DNA of 64,000 bases from Saprospiraceae bacterium. GTDB taxonomy: Bacteria > Bacteroidota > Bacteroidia > Chitinophagales > Saprospiraceae. The notes beneath the pieces are model-generated. The model saw only the letters and a list, made by a program, of their open reading frames with translations. It ran no database searches and was not told where the DNA came from. Of this stretch, positions 51,779 through 59,880 are shown piece after piece. Made by a program: the position numbers and the translations under genes. Location of the stretch: NCBI GenBank assembly GCA_013140975.1, contig JABFRV010000041.1, positions 1 to 64,000 of the forward strand. Direction: 5' to 3'. Position 1 is the first letter of the stretch; each line of letters opens with the position of its first letter.

Positions 51779-52995
51779 TAAAAAAGATAGTACTCTTCTG
51801 CATTGCGTGCATGTACGCCCAATTAACTTTTGCCCAGATTGATTCCACTTTATTAAATAATGTTATTGCAGACACAGGTAAACAGACTTTAAATATGGAT
51901 GCTGTTTACAATAGACCCTTTTTAGGAATTGGAAAACTACCCGTCTCATTGGGTGGTTATGCTGAAGTAAACTGGCAACATATAGGCACAGACGGAGTAA
52001 GCGAGGGACATCAATTTCAAATGCGAAGAATGACTTTGTTTGTTGCATCGACAATTAGCAAGAAGATAAAGTTTTTGAGTGAAATAGAATTGGAAGAAGG
52101 TGGTAAGGAAATTAGTGTAGAGTTTGCTTCCATTGATGTGGAATTTCATCCCTTATTAAATCTACGTGGCGGTATTGTTATGAACCCTATCGGATCATTT
52201 AACCAAAATCACGACGGACCCAGATGGGAGTTTACCGATAGACCAATTTCCGCAACGCAAATGTTAGCTGCAACCTGGAGCAATGCCGGATTTGGATTAT
52301 TTGGAAAGACATATAAAAACAATTGGATGTTTGGCTACGAAGCTTACCTGACGGGTGGCTTTAATGATGACATAATAGATAATGAAATGAACAAAACATT
52401 TCTTCCCGCTGCCAAAGTCAGTGCAGAACGTTTTGAAGAAGGAAACGCATTGTTGACAACTAAGATTGCAACACGCCATTCCAAATTTGGTGAACTTGGA
52501 TTAAGTTATATGGGAGGAAATTATAACACTTATAAAAATGATGGTATAGTCTTAGACGAAAAAAGACAATTACATGTTTTTGCAATGGATTACAACACAA
52601 CACTGCCAAAAATAAATACAACAATCACGGGTGAATGGGCATGGATAAATATTGATGTACCATCTAGCTTTACACAACAATACGGCAACAAACAGCGAGG
52701 TGGATTTCTGGATATTGTTCAACCCATATTCAAGAGAAAAATTTTAGGTTGGGATAAAGCAGTCGTAAACCTATCTTGTCGATTGGAATATGTAGACTGG
52801 AACGTTGGGACGTTTAACGAAACGGGAGATAATATTGGCGATAATTTATGGAGCGTCATGCCGGCAATTAGCTTCAGACCAACTGCTCAAACTGTATTTC
52901 GATTCAATTACAGATATCAGTTACAAAAAGATGTTTTGGATAATGATCCTTCTAAGACCGGAGGATTTAGCTTTGGTATTTCATCTTATTTTTAA
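51775..52995 (+). CDS. Outer-membrane beta-barrel porin-like protein
   Basis: 406 residues with a signal peptide (ends near LTFAQ). The body is alternating beta-strand sequence typical of OprO/phosphate-selective-like porins: PVSLGGYAEVNWQHIG, FQMRRMTLFVASTISKKIKF, SEIELEEGGKEISVEFASID, LNLRGGIVMNPIGSFNQNHD, and a final strand TGGFSFGISSYF with terminal Phe. It overlaps the Rieske gene by 4 nt. By context it would bring a substrate through the outer membrane for the di-heme/Rieske pair; given the regulator type, a metal ion or its complex is the best guess (inference). Confidence 0.8.
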   Translation: MIKKIVLFCIACMYAQLTFAQIDSTLLNNVIADTGKQTLNMDAVYNRPFLGIGKLPVSLGGYAEVNWQHIGTDGVSEGHQFQMRRMTLFVASTISKKIKFLSEIELEEGGKEISVEFASIDVEFHPLLNLRGGIVMNPIGSFNQNHDGPRWEFTDRPISATQMLAATWSNAGFGLFGKTYKNNWMFGYEAYLTGGFNDDIIDNEMNKTFLPAAKVSAERFEEGNALLTTKIATRHSKFGELGLSYMGGNYNTYKNDGIVLDEKRQLHVFAMDYNTTLPKINTTITGEWAWINIDVPSSFTQQYGNKQRGGFLDIVQPIFKRKILGWDKAVVNLSCRLEYVDWNVGTFNETGDNIGDNLWSVMPAISFRPTAQTVFRFNYRYQLQKDVLDNDPSKTGGFSFGISSYF

Positions 52996-53140
52996 GGAAT
53001 TAATTTGACTTTATAATACAAAACCTTCATAAGACAATTATCTTCATAAAGATATTATTCATTAGAAAAAATTCAAACAATACAGTTCTCAATAACAAAC
53101 TGATAAACAAGAATCAAAATAAAATAATTTTACCCTTTAC

Positions 53141-53566
53141 TTAAATGGATATTTGATTCTTCCCGGATTTCAGTTGTTTATCAAAATAATTTTTCAAAAG
53201 AGGAATTTGAATAAAAAACATTATTGTCGTAAGCACCACCGCATAGGTTGCTACAGACGAAAAATCGAATAATCCGGTAAGATTATCCTTATAGTTTGAT
53301 AGATACTCATTTTTACTAAACCAACCTTTAGTCTGGGATTGAGTATTAAGGATCAGGTATAGAATAAAAGAAAAAATGCAAGTGAAAATTGCAATAAAAC
53401 CTGAATTTGAAATCAAGGGCTTGTAAACAGTGATATCGCTAGTTTTCGTTGCCAAAACCTGAGACATCACTTTTGAAGTAAAATCATCTGCGGGAGATTC
53501 CAATGAAGCTCCTCTCATTATATTGTGGACTAATTTTTCCAGGTCTTTATCTTCGTTCGCTTTCAT
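53141..53566 (-). CDS. Putative membrane anti-sigma factor
   Basis: 141 residues. A charged N-terminal head (~1-45: DLEKLVHNIMRGASLESPAD, DFTSKVMSQVLA) precedes two transmembrane helices (~55-73, GFIAIFTCIFSFILYLIL; ~100-122, ATYAVVLTTIMFFIQIPL). It overlaps the end of the ECF sigma gene by 20 nt, the usual arrangement of sigma/anti-sigma pairs. No zinc-finger motif is present. The role is inferred from size, topology and overlap. Confidence 0.65.
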   Translation of the reverse strand: MKANEDKDLEKLVHNIMRGASLESPADDFTSKVMSQVLATKTSDITVYKPLISNSGFIAIFTCIFSFILYLILNTQSQTKGWFSKNEYLSNYKDNLTGLFDFSSVATYAVVLTTIMFFIQIPLLKNYFDKQLKSGKNQISI

Positions 53567-54140
53567 AATATTCTAATATTTCTGGCTCCAATCGGTTTTT
53601 CAATATTGAAGTCAATTTTATTTTGCTTCTAAATAATCTCACTTTAACATAGTTTGGAGTAATTCCGATAATCTTTGAAATTTCCTCCAGGGATTGTTCT
53701 TCAAAATAAAACAAAGTTAATAAAAATCCATCTTCTTCCGGTAATAAGCGGATACAATCCTGAATTGTATCCGTTCGTTCTTTTTCGCTGATGGAATCCA
53801 AAACATTTCCTATTGCTTCCATTTTACTCTCTGACCAATCATCCAGAGGAATCGCCTCATGCTCCTTTTTATATTTTTTTATCCGATCTAAGCAAGTATT
53901 GTAATTCACTTTGTAAATCCAGGTCGAAAATTTTGATTCGCCTTTAAACTTATTTAAAGATTGATATACTTTGACAAAGGTATCCTGGGCGGCTTCTTCT
54001 GCCTCTTCCGGTCTCTTCAGCATCTTTACACTTAGTGTATACACCATATCCTTATATCTATCTACCAGGATTGCAAATGCCTTTGCATCACCTCCGACAA
54101 TGAGATTTATATAATGTTGATCTTCTATTATTTGGCTCAC
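53547..54140 (-). CDS. ECF-type RNA polymerase sigma factor (second)
   Basis: 197 residues starting at GTG (54140). Region 2: DAKAFAILVDRYKDMVYTLS, RPEEAEEAAQDTFVKVYQSL and KFSTWIYKVNYNTCLDRIKK. Region 4: IRLLPEEDGFLLTLFYFEEQ, SLEEISKIIGITPNYVKVRL. This is a standard SigW/RpoE-like ECF. A TGTAACC-N16-CGTC promoter lies directly upstream, and the mirror-image promoter drives the divergent DUF6249-like gene, indicating autoregulation. No ATG occurs in the first 38 residues, so the GTG is accepted. It overlaps the membrane anti-sigma gene by 20 nt. Confidence 0.93.
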   Translation of the reverse strand: MSQIIEDQHYINLIVGGDAKAFAILVDRYKDMVYTLSVKMLKRPEEAEEAAQDTFVKVYQSLNKFKGESKFSTWIYKVNYNTCLDRIKKYKKEHEAIPLDDWSESKMEAIGNVLDSISEKERTDTIQDCIRLLPEEDGFLLTLFYFEEQSLEEISKIIGITPNYVKVRLFRSKIKLTSILKNRLEPEILEYYESERR

Positions 54141-54151
54141 CAGTTATATTG

Positions 54152-54178
54152 GACGACAAGTTAATGAATTCGGTTACA
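54152..54178 (-). promoter_or_regulatory. ECF-type promoter of the second sigma operon
   Basis: On the minus strand TGTAACC (54178-54172) and CGTC (54155-54152) are separated by 16 nt, matching classical ECF -35 (AAC) and -10 (CGTC) elements. The start codon at 54140 would give a leader of only a few bases. Confidence 0.75.
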
Positions 54179-54210
54179 AGATACTCAATAAAAAAATAAA
54201 TGGTAAATCC

Positions 54211-54237
54211 TGTAACCTCATAAACAAAGCCATCGTC
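54211..54237 (+). promoter_or_regulatory. ECF-type promoter of the DUF6249-like gene
   Basis: TGTAACC (54211-54217), 16 nt, then CGTC (54234-54237), identical in motif and spacing to the divergent promoter at 54152-54178. The leader to the ATG at 54285 is about 40 nt. Confidence 0.75.
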
Positions 54238-54284
54238 ATAGTCTCTGTAAACAATTATTCATATTTAAATTTAAACAAAACAAC

Positions 54285-54629
54285 ATGGAAGCAGAAATAA
54301 TCGTACCCATAAGTTTCGCTTTACTCATATTCGGAGTTTGCTATCTTTATTTTTCAACCCGTAACCGTGAGCGATTAGCCTTAATAGAAAAAGGAGCAGA
54401 TGCAAAAATCTTTGTTAGTGGAAATAAATCTGGAATTTCCACTTCAAAAGTACTCATTCTGAATCTCTCTCTGTTATTAATGGGAATCGGATCAGGGGTT
54501 TTCATTGGCCTTTTACTAACAGCTTACACTGCACTTAGCGCTGATGGTATTTATCCTGCCAGCATATTTACTATGGCCGGAATTGCATTATTTATTGGGT
54601 TCAATATTACCAAGAATTTAGATAAGTAG
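54285..54629 (+). CDS. Small membrane protein, DUF6249-like
   Basis: 114 residues: an N-terminal transmembrane helix (~5-23, VPISFALLIFGVCYLYF), the conserved-looking RNRERLALIEKGADAKIF, then two more helices (~48-75 LILNLSLLLMGIGSGVFIGL; ~88-107 ASIFTMAGIALFIGFN). The RxRERxALIEKG motif is typical of DUF6249-type proteins that sit beside ECF sigma factors in Bacteroidota, from memory. It diverges from the sigma/anti-sigma pair and has the same ECF promoter, so it is a likely regulon member. Function unknown. Confidence 0.8.
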   Translation: MEAEIIVPISFALLIFGVCYLYFSTRNRERLALIEKGADAKIFVSGNKSGISTSKVLILNLSLLLMGIGSGVFIGLLLTAYTALSADGIYPASIFTMAGIALFIGFNITKNLDK

Positions 54630-54685
54630 TAATATTACTGTACAATGTTATAGTTATAATAACATAATTACATTTAGTAAAATAA

Positions 54686-54904
54686 CATTTTAGAGGCGAT
54701 AAAAAGTTCAAGTACAAATTTGAAGACAATGAAAGTGGGCAAATAACTGAAACTAATTATAAAGTATTATTATTAAAAAGTGAAAATACTAAGCATAACA
54801 TCGGATTGGTTATATTGAGACTGAAGTTATTCGATGAAATCTTCCCCTCCTGGACGGAACAAATACAAGTTAAAGCACGAAAAGTTTTCAAGTTTCAAGA
54901 TTAG
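54686..54904 (+). pseudogene. Start-less coding-like fragment
   Basis: A frame opens after a TAA at 54683-54685 and runs 72 codons to TAG at 54902-54904. It contains no ATG, GTG or TTG near its beginning. The translation (KFKYKFEDNESGQITETNYK; KHNIGLVILRLKLFDEIF) is compositionally protein-like. It may be the tail of a decayed gene or non-coding sequence; I do not recognise it. The rest of the 54630-54989 gap shows nothing else. Confidence 0.25.
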
Positions 54905-54989
54905 AAATTCTATAGTACTTTAGTGCGAAATATCCGCGACAACTTGTGCCGCCAAAGCGGTCACACCAATCACGGAACCCTTACCTACA

Positions 54990-55709
54990 ATGCTTAAAGG
55001 ACAGACTGACATTACATGGTTTCCAAATTCTTGGATACGTTTAAGGACGAACAAGAAAGTTATTTATTTTGACCCAGCCTATCTGACTACCTATTTTACA
55101 AATTATCATGACAAGACGGAATTTTCTAAATGGCCAGGCCCAATAGACGGACTTCCAAACAATCTTGAAAAAGCGGACATCATTTGTATTACACATCATC
55201 ACAAAGACCATTGCAAGAAAGTAACTACCGATAGACTAAGGAAAAAGGAAACCAAGGTATTTGCGCCAAAGTCTTGTTTGCCTGAACTTAGAGACAGCTT
55301 TCAGGTAGTTAAAATTGGTGATAGATTTAAAATTGATAAAGATATCAAATTAGAGGTGGTTGACGCTTACAATACTGTAGACGGTTCATCAACACGTAAG
55401 CAACATAAAAAAGGTAAGGGCTGCGGATATGTTATGACACTTGGAAAACTTAGAGTTTATCATTTGGGGGATACGGACTATTTACCCGAAATGAAAAATC
55501 TAAAAAATATTGACATTGCATTCGTGCCAATGGGTGGAAAATTTACAATGGACGCAAATGAGGCGCTTGAAGCAACCAAAGCAATTAGTCCTAAAATTGT
55601 CATTCCGGTACATAAACTTGACAAAGACTTTGGTGATTTTGCGAAAGGATTAAAAGGAAATAAAATAAAATGCCTTGTTCCAGAAATTGGGAAACCAATA
55701 ATAATATGA
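54990..55709 (+). CDS. MBL-fold metal-dependent hydrolase (UlaG-like)
   Basis: 239 residues, a compact metallo-beta-lactamase fold: DITWFPNSWIRLRTNKKVIY, FDPAY, ADIICITHHHKDHCKKV (HxHxDH-type metal site, here THHHKDH), KLRVYHLGDTDYLPEM (metal-binding Asp), IDIAFVPMGGKFTMDANEAL and IVIPVHK (C-terminal His). It belongs to the broad UlaG/RNase-Z-like group, whose members act on varied phosphodiesters, lactones or nucleotides. It is cytoplasmic and stands alone. The flanking sequence (54920-54975) is more GC-rich than the surroundings, which may mark a recent arrival. Confidence 0.88.
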   Translation: MLKGQTDITWFPNSWIRLRTNKKVIYFDPAYLTTYFTNYHDKTEFSKWPGPIDGLPNNLEKADIICITHHHKDHCKKVTTDRLRKKETKVFAPKSCLPELRDSFQVVKIGDRFKIDKDIKLEVVDAYNTVDGSSTRKQHKKGKGCGYVMTLGKLRVYHLGDTDYLPEMKNLKNIDIAFVPMGGKFTMDANEALEATKAISPKIVIPVHKLDKDFGDFAKGLKGNKIKCLVPEIGKPIII

Positions 55710-56109
55710 AAGCACATGCATAAAACACGGGTTTTGCGATAGTGTGCTGATCCCTCATGTACGGGCTGATTAAAAGATAATTAAGCAACTAAAAAACATT
55801 ATTGCTGGCAGACAATTTACAATTTTTAAATGTACTTCACCACCAAGCCTATTGCAGTAATACGCATAATCTTTCTTCTCTGATTAAATATTCTGCGAAT
55901 TTAAAATGACTCCATTCTAAGCAGTATCAAAGACGTTCGACTATCACTTCTCCATAACAGCTTTCAACAATAATACTTTTCAGTATCATTTCTGTATGAT
56001 TTAAATTATTTAAGCAAATGACCAATGTCATCACTTCAGTAATTATCTGTAATAAATTTACAGAATAATAATTCAACTCTATTCATTTACATAAACCTAA
56101 AACATTATT
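55710..56109. other. Intergenic region, no gene seen
   Basis: 400 nt between the MBL-fold and Kelch genes. No accepted ORF, RNA or promoter consensus. A 20-codon minus-strand frame near 55930-55992 (MILKSIIVESCYGEVIVERL) reads like a protein start but stops at once; it is too short to call. Confidence 0.4.
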
Positions 56110-57468
56110 ATGATTAAAAAAATTACATTATTAATGATTCTGCTTATTTCTACCATCTTTAGTTCTTATGGACAAGGGACATGGTCACAATCAAAATTAT
56201 CAACCACAGCTATCAGAATGGGCGCAGCTTCTATTGGGTCAAAAGTTTATTTTGCCGGCGGTGCAAGAGGAAATAATATTTTGCCCTCGGCAATTGTTGA
56301 TATTTATGATGTAAATTCGAAACAATGGACTACAGACAATTTAGCTGTCGCAAGAGAACTTACAGCTGGGATAACCAATGGCAACAAGATATTTTTTGCC
56401 GGCGGAATTAACGCAATTACATCGAAAGTTTTTGATGATGTTGATATTTATGATACAACCTCGCAACAATGGTCAACAGCAAATCTTTCCGTACCTCGAT
56501 TTGGTATTGCTACTGCAAGTTACGGGAATGAAGTTCTTTTTGCAGGTGGATTAGATATACAAGCCAATCGCCCATATTCAACTGTGGATAAATTCAATAC
56601 ATCAACAGGAGTTTGGTCAACAGATTCACTATCCGCGGCCCGGGGCGCTATGGGATATGCAGTTGCAGGTCGCAAAGTCGTTTTTGCAGGTGGATTTACT
56701 GGCTTTGGCAATCCTCCATCAAATGCTGTAGATATTTATGACTTTAATTCCGGACAGTGGACTACTGACACTCTTTCTTTAGCGAGAGTCTTTTTATCTG
56801 CAACAGCAGTAGGAAATAAAATCATTATTGCTGGCGGCATGACAGCTGCAAATACTCCCACCGACAGAGTGGATATATACGATGTCTCTACTGGCATTTG
56901 GACAACATCAAGGCTTTCTGTGCCAAGAGCGCTTTTTGATATGGCTGCAACTGCCTGCGGAAAAGCTTTTTTTGTAGGTGGTGGTAATTTTAACATTAAT
57001 ACGGGAGGATGGGAAACTGCCTCGAATGTTGTTGATATTTATGACCCTGTGAGCGGTGTCTGGACATTGGAACAAATTCCAAGCCATGCATTAGTGAATC
57101 ACGAAGTTGTGGCAAACGGCAATCAGTTATTTGTGGCAGGTGGTACAGACTTACCCACAGTTTTTAATACCGTAGATATTTATGCCTGCTCAACTTTGGG
57201 TATTGACAACTTAAGTAACGAAAAGAACTCATTCACTTTATATCCCAACCCTGCAAATGAAAAAGTAGTTATCAGTTATCCCTTATTGGCAGGTAAAAAT
57301 ACAACCGTAACTATAACCGACATCACCGGCAAATTGGTTTTCAAAACCAATCCTACACAAACAGAAAAGATAGAAGTAAATACTAAACATCTTGATCCGG
57401 GAGCTTATCTTGTACAAGTTCAAACTGATGATATTGTAAGTGCCAGAAAACTTTTTATTGAAAAATAA
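56110..57468 (+). CDS. Secreted Kelch-repeat protein with type IX sorting domain
   Basis: 452 residues with a signal peptide (ends near SSYGQ). Seven Kelch blades fill ~25-360, each with a GG pair followed by a VDIYD strand (KVYFAGGARG, KIFFAGGINA, EVLFAGGLDI, KVVFAGGFTG, KIIIAGGMTA, AFFVGGGNFN, QLFVAGGTDL), consistent with one complete beta-propeller. The last ~75 residues are a type A Por sorting domain (FTLYPNPANEKVVISY; GAYLVQVQTDD; ARKLFIEK). It is likely displayed at the cell surface or released, and may bind carbohydrate or protein; no catalytic site is visible. A strong hairpin terminator follows. Confidence 0.9.
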   Translation: MIKKITLLMILLISTIFSSYGQGTWSQSKLSTTAIRMGAASIGSKVYFAGGARGNNILPSAIVDIYDVNSKQWTTDNLAVARELTAGITNGNKIFFAGGINAITSKVFDDVDIYDTTSQQWSTANLSVPRFGIATASYGNEVLFAGGLDIQANRPYSTVDKFNTSTGVWSTDSLSAARGAMGYAVAGRKVVFAGGFTGFGNPPSNAVDIYDFNSGQWTTDTLSLARVFLSATAVGNKIIIAGGMTAANTPTDRVDIYDVSTGIWTTSRLSVPRALFDMAATACGKAFFVGGGNFNINTGGWETASNVVDIYDPVSGVWTLEQIPSHALVNHEVVANGNQLFVAGGTDLPTVFNTVDIYACSTLGIDNLSNEKNSFTLYPNPANEKVVISYPLLAGKNTTVTITDITGKLVFKTNPTQTEKIEVNTKHLDPGAYLVQVQTDDIVSARKLFIEK

Positions 57469-57522
57469 TAACTCATTACAAAGTATCAGAAATATATTAA
57501 TTGGATATTGACTCTAACACTT

Positions 57523-57593
57523 TTGCACTTTCTTTTGCAAGAATCATTAAAAAAATATTAATTAATGATTGCAAATGAGAGTGCAATTTTTTT
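57523..57593 (+). terminator. Long imperfect hairpin with T-run after the Kelch gene
   Basis: An imperfect stem of about 25 bp (TTGCACTTTCTTTTGCAA... pairing with ...TTGCAAATGAGAGTGCAA) is followed by seven T (57587-57593), 55 nt after the Kelch stop. It fits an intrinsic terminator. The rest of the gap to 57848 holds nothing recognisable. Confidence 0.7.
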
Positions 57594-57848
57594 AACAACA
57601 ATAACATATTCTCCTTGCGAAACCAACAGATGTTTTTTCAATGATGCATTCCCCTATTCACCAATAGATTTTTTGAAAGAATTTTTGATATTTATCATTT
57701 ACGAAGTTGACATTGATCAACACCACCAAAACTAAGGTAGCTTACCTTTAGAATGGATTATTGTAAATACTGGATTCTTTGTGACAGGAGAATATGGTAT
57801 TTTGATCAAAATGCTACCGATTAAAGCTTATAAATTTATTGCAGCCTT

Positions 57849-58253
57849 GTGAATTCTGAAAACCGAATTGCATCTTTTTACAGTAACATAGGAAATATAC
57901 TCTATTCTGTTGCTGCCTGCGACAAAGTGGTACAAAAGGAGGAGATTCTTAACGTTCGGAAACTGCTTCAAAAGGATTGGTTGATCGCAGAGAAGTCCTT
58001 GAAGGACCTCGAAGAAGATAGTGCCCAAAAAATCCAGAATTATTTTTATTCCCTCTTAGAGCAATCACCGGACCCTCAAGAATGTTTTAACGAATTTAAA
58101 GCTTTTTATGAGTCCAATAAGGATATGTTCTCAAAGACTATAAATGATTGGATAATTAACACAACCAGCGCCATCGCTTTTTCATTTTCGAAAAACAATA
58201 AATCGGAATTAGTAATGTTAAGTAAAATCCAAATTCTTTTAACTCAAAAGTAA
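57849..58253 (+). CDS. TerB-like small cytoplasmic protein
   Basis: 134 residues from a GTG start (57849). The sequence is all-helical. FYSNIGNILYSVAACDKVVQ and KEEILNVRKLLQKDWLIAEK resemble the start of TerB/DjlA-N-type domains (a helix with aDg.v...E), but the rest is not clearly matched and the usual acidic metal-binding residues are incomplete. There is no signal peptide or membrane segment. It lies 90 nt before mlaE on the same strand and might be cotranscribed with it, but there is no functional link. Family call is tentative. Confidence 0.6.
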   Translation: MNSENRIASFYSNIGNILYSVAACDKVVQKEEILNVRKLLQKDWLIAEKSLKDLEEDSAQKIQNYFYSLLEQSPDPQECFNEFKAFYESNKDMFSKTINDWIINTTSAIAFSFSKNNKSELVMLSKIQILLTQK

Positions 58254-58343
58254 AATTCTTTTATAAGGTCATCTCCATGTTAATGAATAGATTTGCAGAA
58301 CATAATTGGGTAAAATGTTTACAATTAATGTCAATTTGATCGC

Positions 58344-59111
58344 ATGCCAAATTCTATAATAAATATATTGCTAAATGAAGTCGGAGACGTGACCTGGTTT
58401 GCGGGTAGATTTTTCCGGGAGTTGTTTAAGCCAAGGTTTGAATTTAAAGAATTTTTAAAGCAATGCTATTATATAGGCTACATGTCTCTCTCTTTAGTAG
58501 CAACAACTGCATTTATAATGGGCTTAGTGATTACGATGCAATCCAGGCCAACACTGGTTGAGTTTGGAGCGGAAGCATGGTTACCAAAAATGGTATCTGT
58601 ATCTTTAATACGGGAAATTGCTCCGGTTATAACGGCCTTAATTTGTGCAGGAAAAATTGGTTCCGGAATAGGGGCCGAACTGGGTTCGATGAAAGTTACC
58701 GAGCAAATTGATGCCATGGAAGTTTCCGGAACAAATCCTTTTAAATATCTTGTGGTTACCCGGGTTTTGGCTACCACCTTAATGATTCCTTTATTGGCCG
58801 TTTTTGCGGACGTTATATCCTTATATGGAGCTTATTTAGGAGCTAACATCGATGGTGTTGTGAGTTGGAAGTTATATTGGAATCAGGTGTTTGAAACTTT
58901 GCAATTTAAAGATTTATTACCCTCTATATCTAAGACATTCTTATTCGGTTTTGCAATTGGCATTATTGGTTGTTATAAAGGATTTAATTCTGATAAGGGG
59001 ACAGAAGGTGTTGGGCAATCTGCAAATTCGGCAGTAGTTGTGTCATCCCTTCTTGTTTTTATTTTAGATTTACTGGCAGTTCAATTTGCCAACATTTTCG
59101 GATTGACCTGA
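58344..59111 (+). CDS. mlaE: MlaE-family ABC transporter permease
   Basis: 255 residues with about five to six membrane helices and the MlaE pattern: FITAFIMGL-like ATTAFIMGLVITMQSRPTLV, REIAPVITALICAGKIGSGI, GAELGSMKVTEQIDAMEVSG, NPFKYLVVTRVLATTLMIPL and IGIIGCYKGF. It is the inner-membrane permease of the Mla phospholipid transport system that keeps the outer membrane asymmetric. It is followed after 11 nt by the ATPase and then by the MCE-domain protein, the standard order. Confidence 0.95.
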   Translation: MPNSIINILLNEVGDVTWFAGRFFRELFKPRFEFKEFLKQCYYIGYMSLSLVATTAFIMGLVITMQSRPTLVEFGAEAWLPKMVSVSLIREIAPVITALICAGKIGSGIGAELGSMKVTEQIDAMEVSGTNPFKYLVVTRVLATTLMIPLLAVFADVISLYGAYLGANIDGVVSWKLYWNQVFETLQFKDLLPSISKTFLFGFAIGIIGCYKGFNSDKGTEGVGQSANSAVVVSSLLVFILDLLAVQFANIFGLT

Positions 59112-59122
59112 CAAAATTTTCT

Positions 59123-59878
59123 ATGGATAAAACAAACATTTCGGAATCCACAGAGATTGTATTAAAGGTTAAAGATTTATCGATTGCCTTTGGTGAAAAA
59201 CAAGTATTGCAGGATTTTAATTTGACCTTGTATAAGGGCGAGAATCTTGCTGTACTTGGTAAGTCTGGTTCCGGAAAATCCGTACTCATTAAATGTATAA
59301 TTGGTCTGATTAAACCCGATTCCGGTCACATTGAAGTTCTGGATAAAGTTGTTTCTGAATTAAGTATTGATGAATTGGATCTTTTAAGAAAGGATACCGG
59401 ATTTTTATTTCAAAGCAATGCCTTATATGATTCAATGACAGTTAGGGAAAATCTTGAATTTCCACTGAGAAGGCATGGCGTAGAAAAATCAAAAGAAGAA
59501 GTAGATGCAATGGTAAGTGAAGCATTGAATAATGTCGGACTTCCCAATACGGAAGAAATTATGCCTTCACAACTATCGGGTGGAATGAAGAAGAGAATTG
59601 CCTTAGCAAGAACCTTGATATTGAATCCAAAAATTATTCTTTATGATGAACCTACTACAGGCCTGGACCCAATCACCGGAAAAGAAATTAGTAATTTAAT
59701 GATTGATATTCAGAAAAAGTACGACACTTCTTCCATTATAATTTCACATGATATTTATTGTGTTAAAATAGTTGCCAATAGAATAGTGATGCTTGTTGAT
59801 GGTAAAGCATACGCAGAAGGAAGCTATAACGAACTTGTAAAATCCAACGATAAAATTGTTAAATCATTTTTTGAATAA
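59123..59878 (+). CDS. mlaF: MlaF-family ABC transporter ATPase
   Basis: 251 residues, one ABC ATPase domain: Walker A AVLGKSGSGKSVLIKCIIGL, Q-loop FLFQSNALYDSMTVRENLEF, signature LSGGMKKRIALARTLI, Walker B IILYDEPTTGLDP and H-loop SIIISHD. The ALYDSMTV and SGGMKKRI forms are characteristic of MlaF. It powers lipid transport with MlaE and the MCE protein. It starts 11 nt after mlaE and ends 2 nt before mlaD. Confidence 0.95.
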   Translation: MDKTNISESTEIVLKVKDLSIAFGEKQVLQDFNLTLYKGENLAVLGKSGSGKSVLIKCIIGLIKPDSGHIEVLDKVVSELSIDELDLLRKDTGFLFQSNALYDSMTVRENLEFPLRRHGVEKSKEEVDAMVSEALNNVGLPNTEEIMPSQLSGGMKKRIALARTLILNPKIILYDEPTTGLDPITGKEISNLMIDIQKKYDTSSIIISHDIYCVKIVANRIVMLVDGKAYAEGSYNELVKSNDKIVKSFFE

Positions 59879-59880
59879 AC

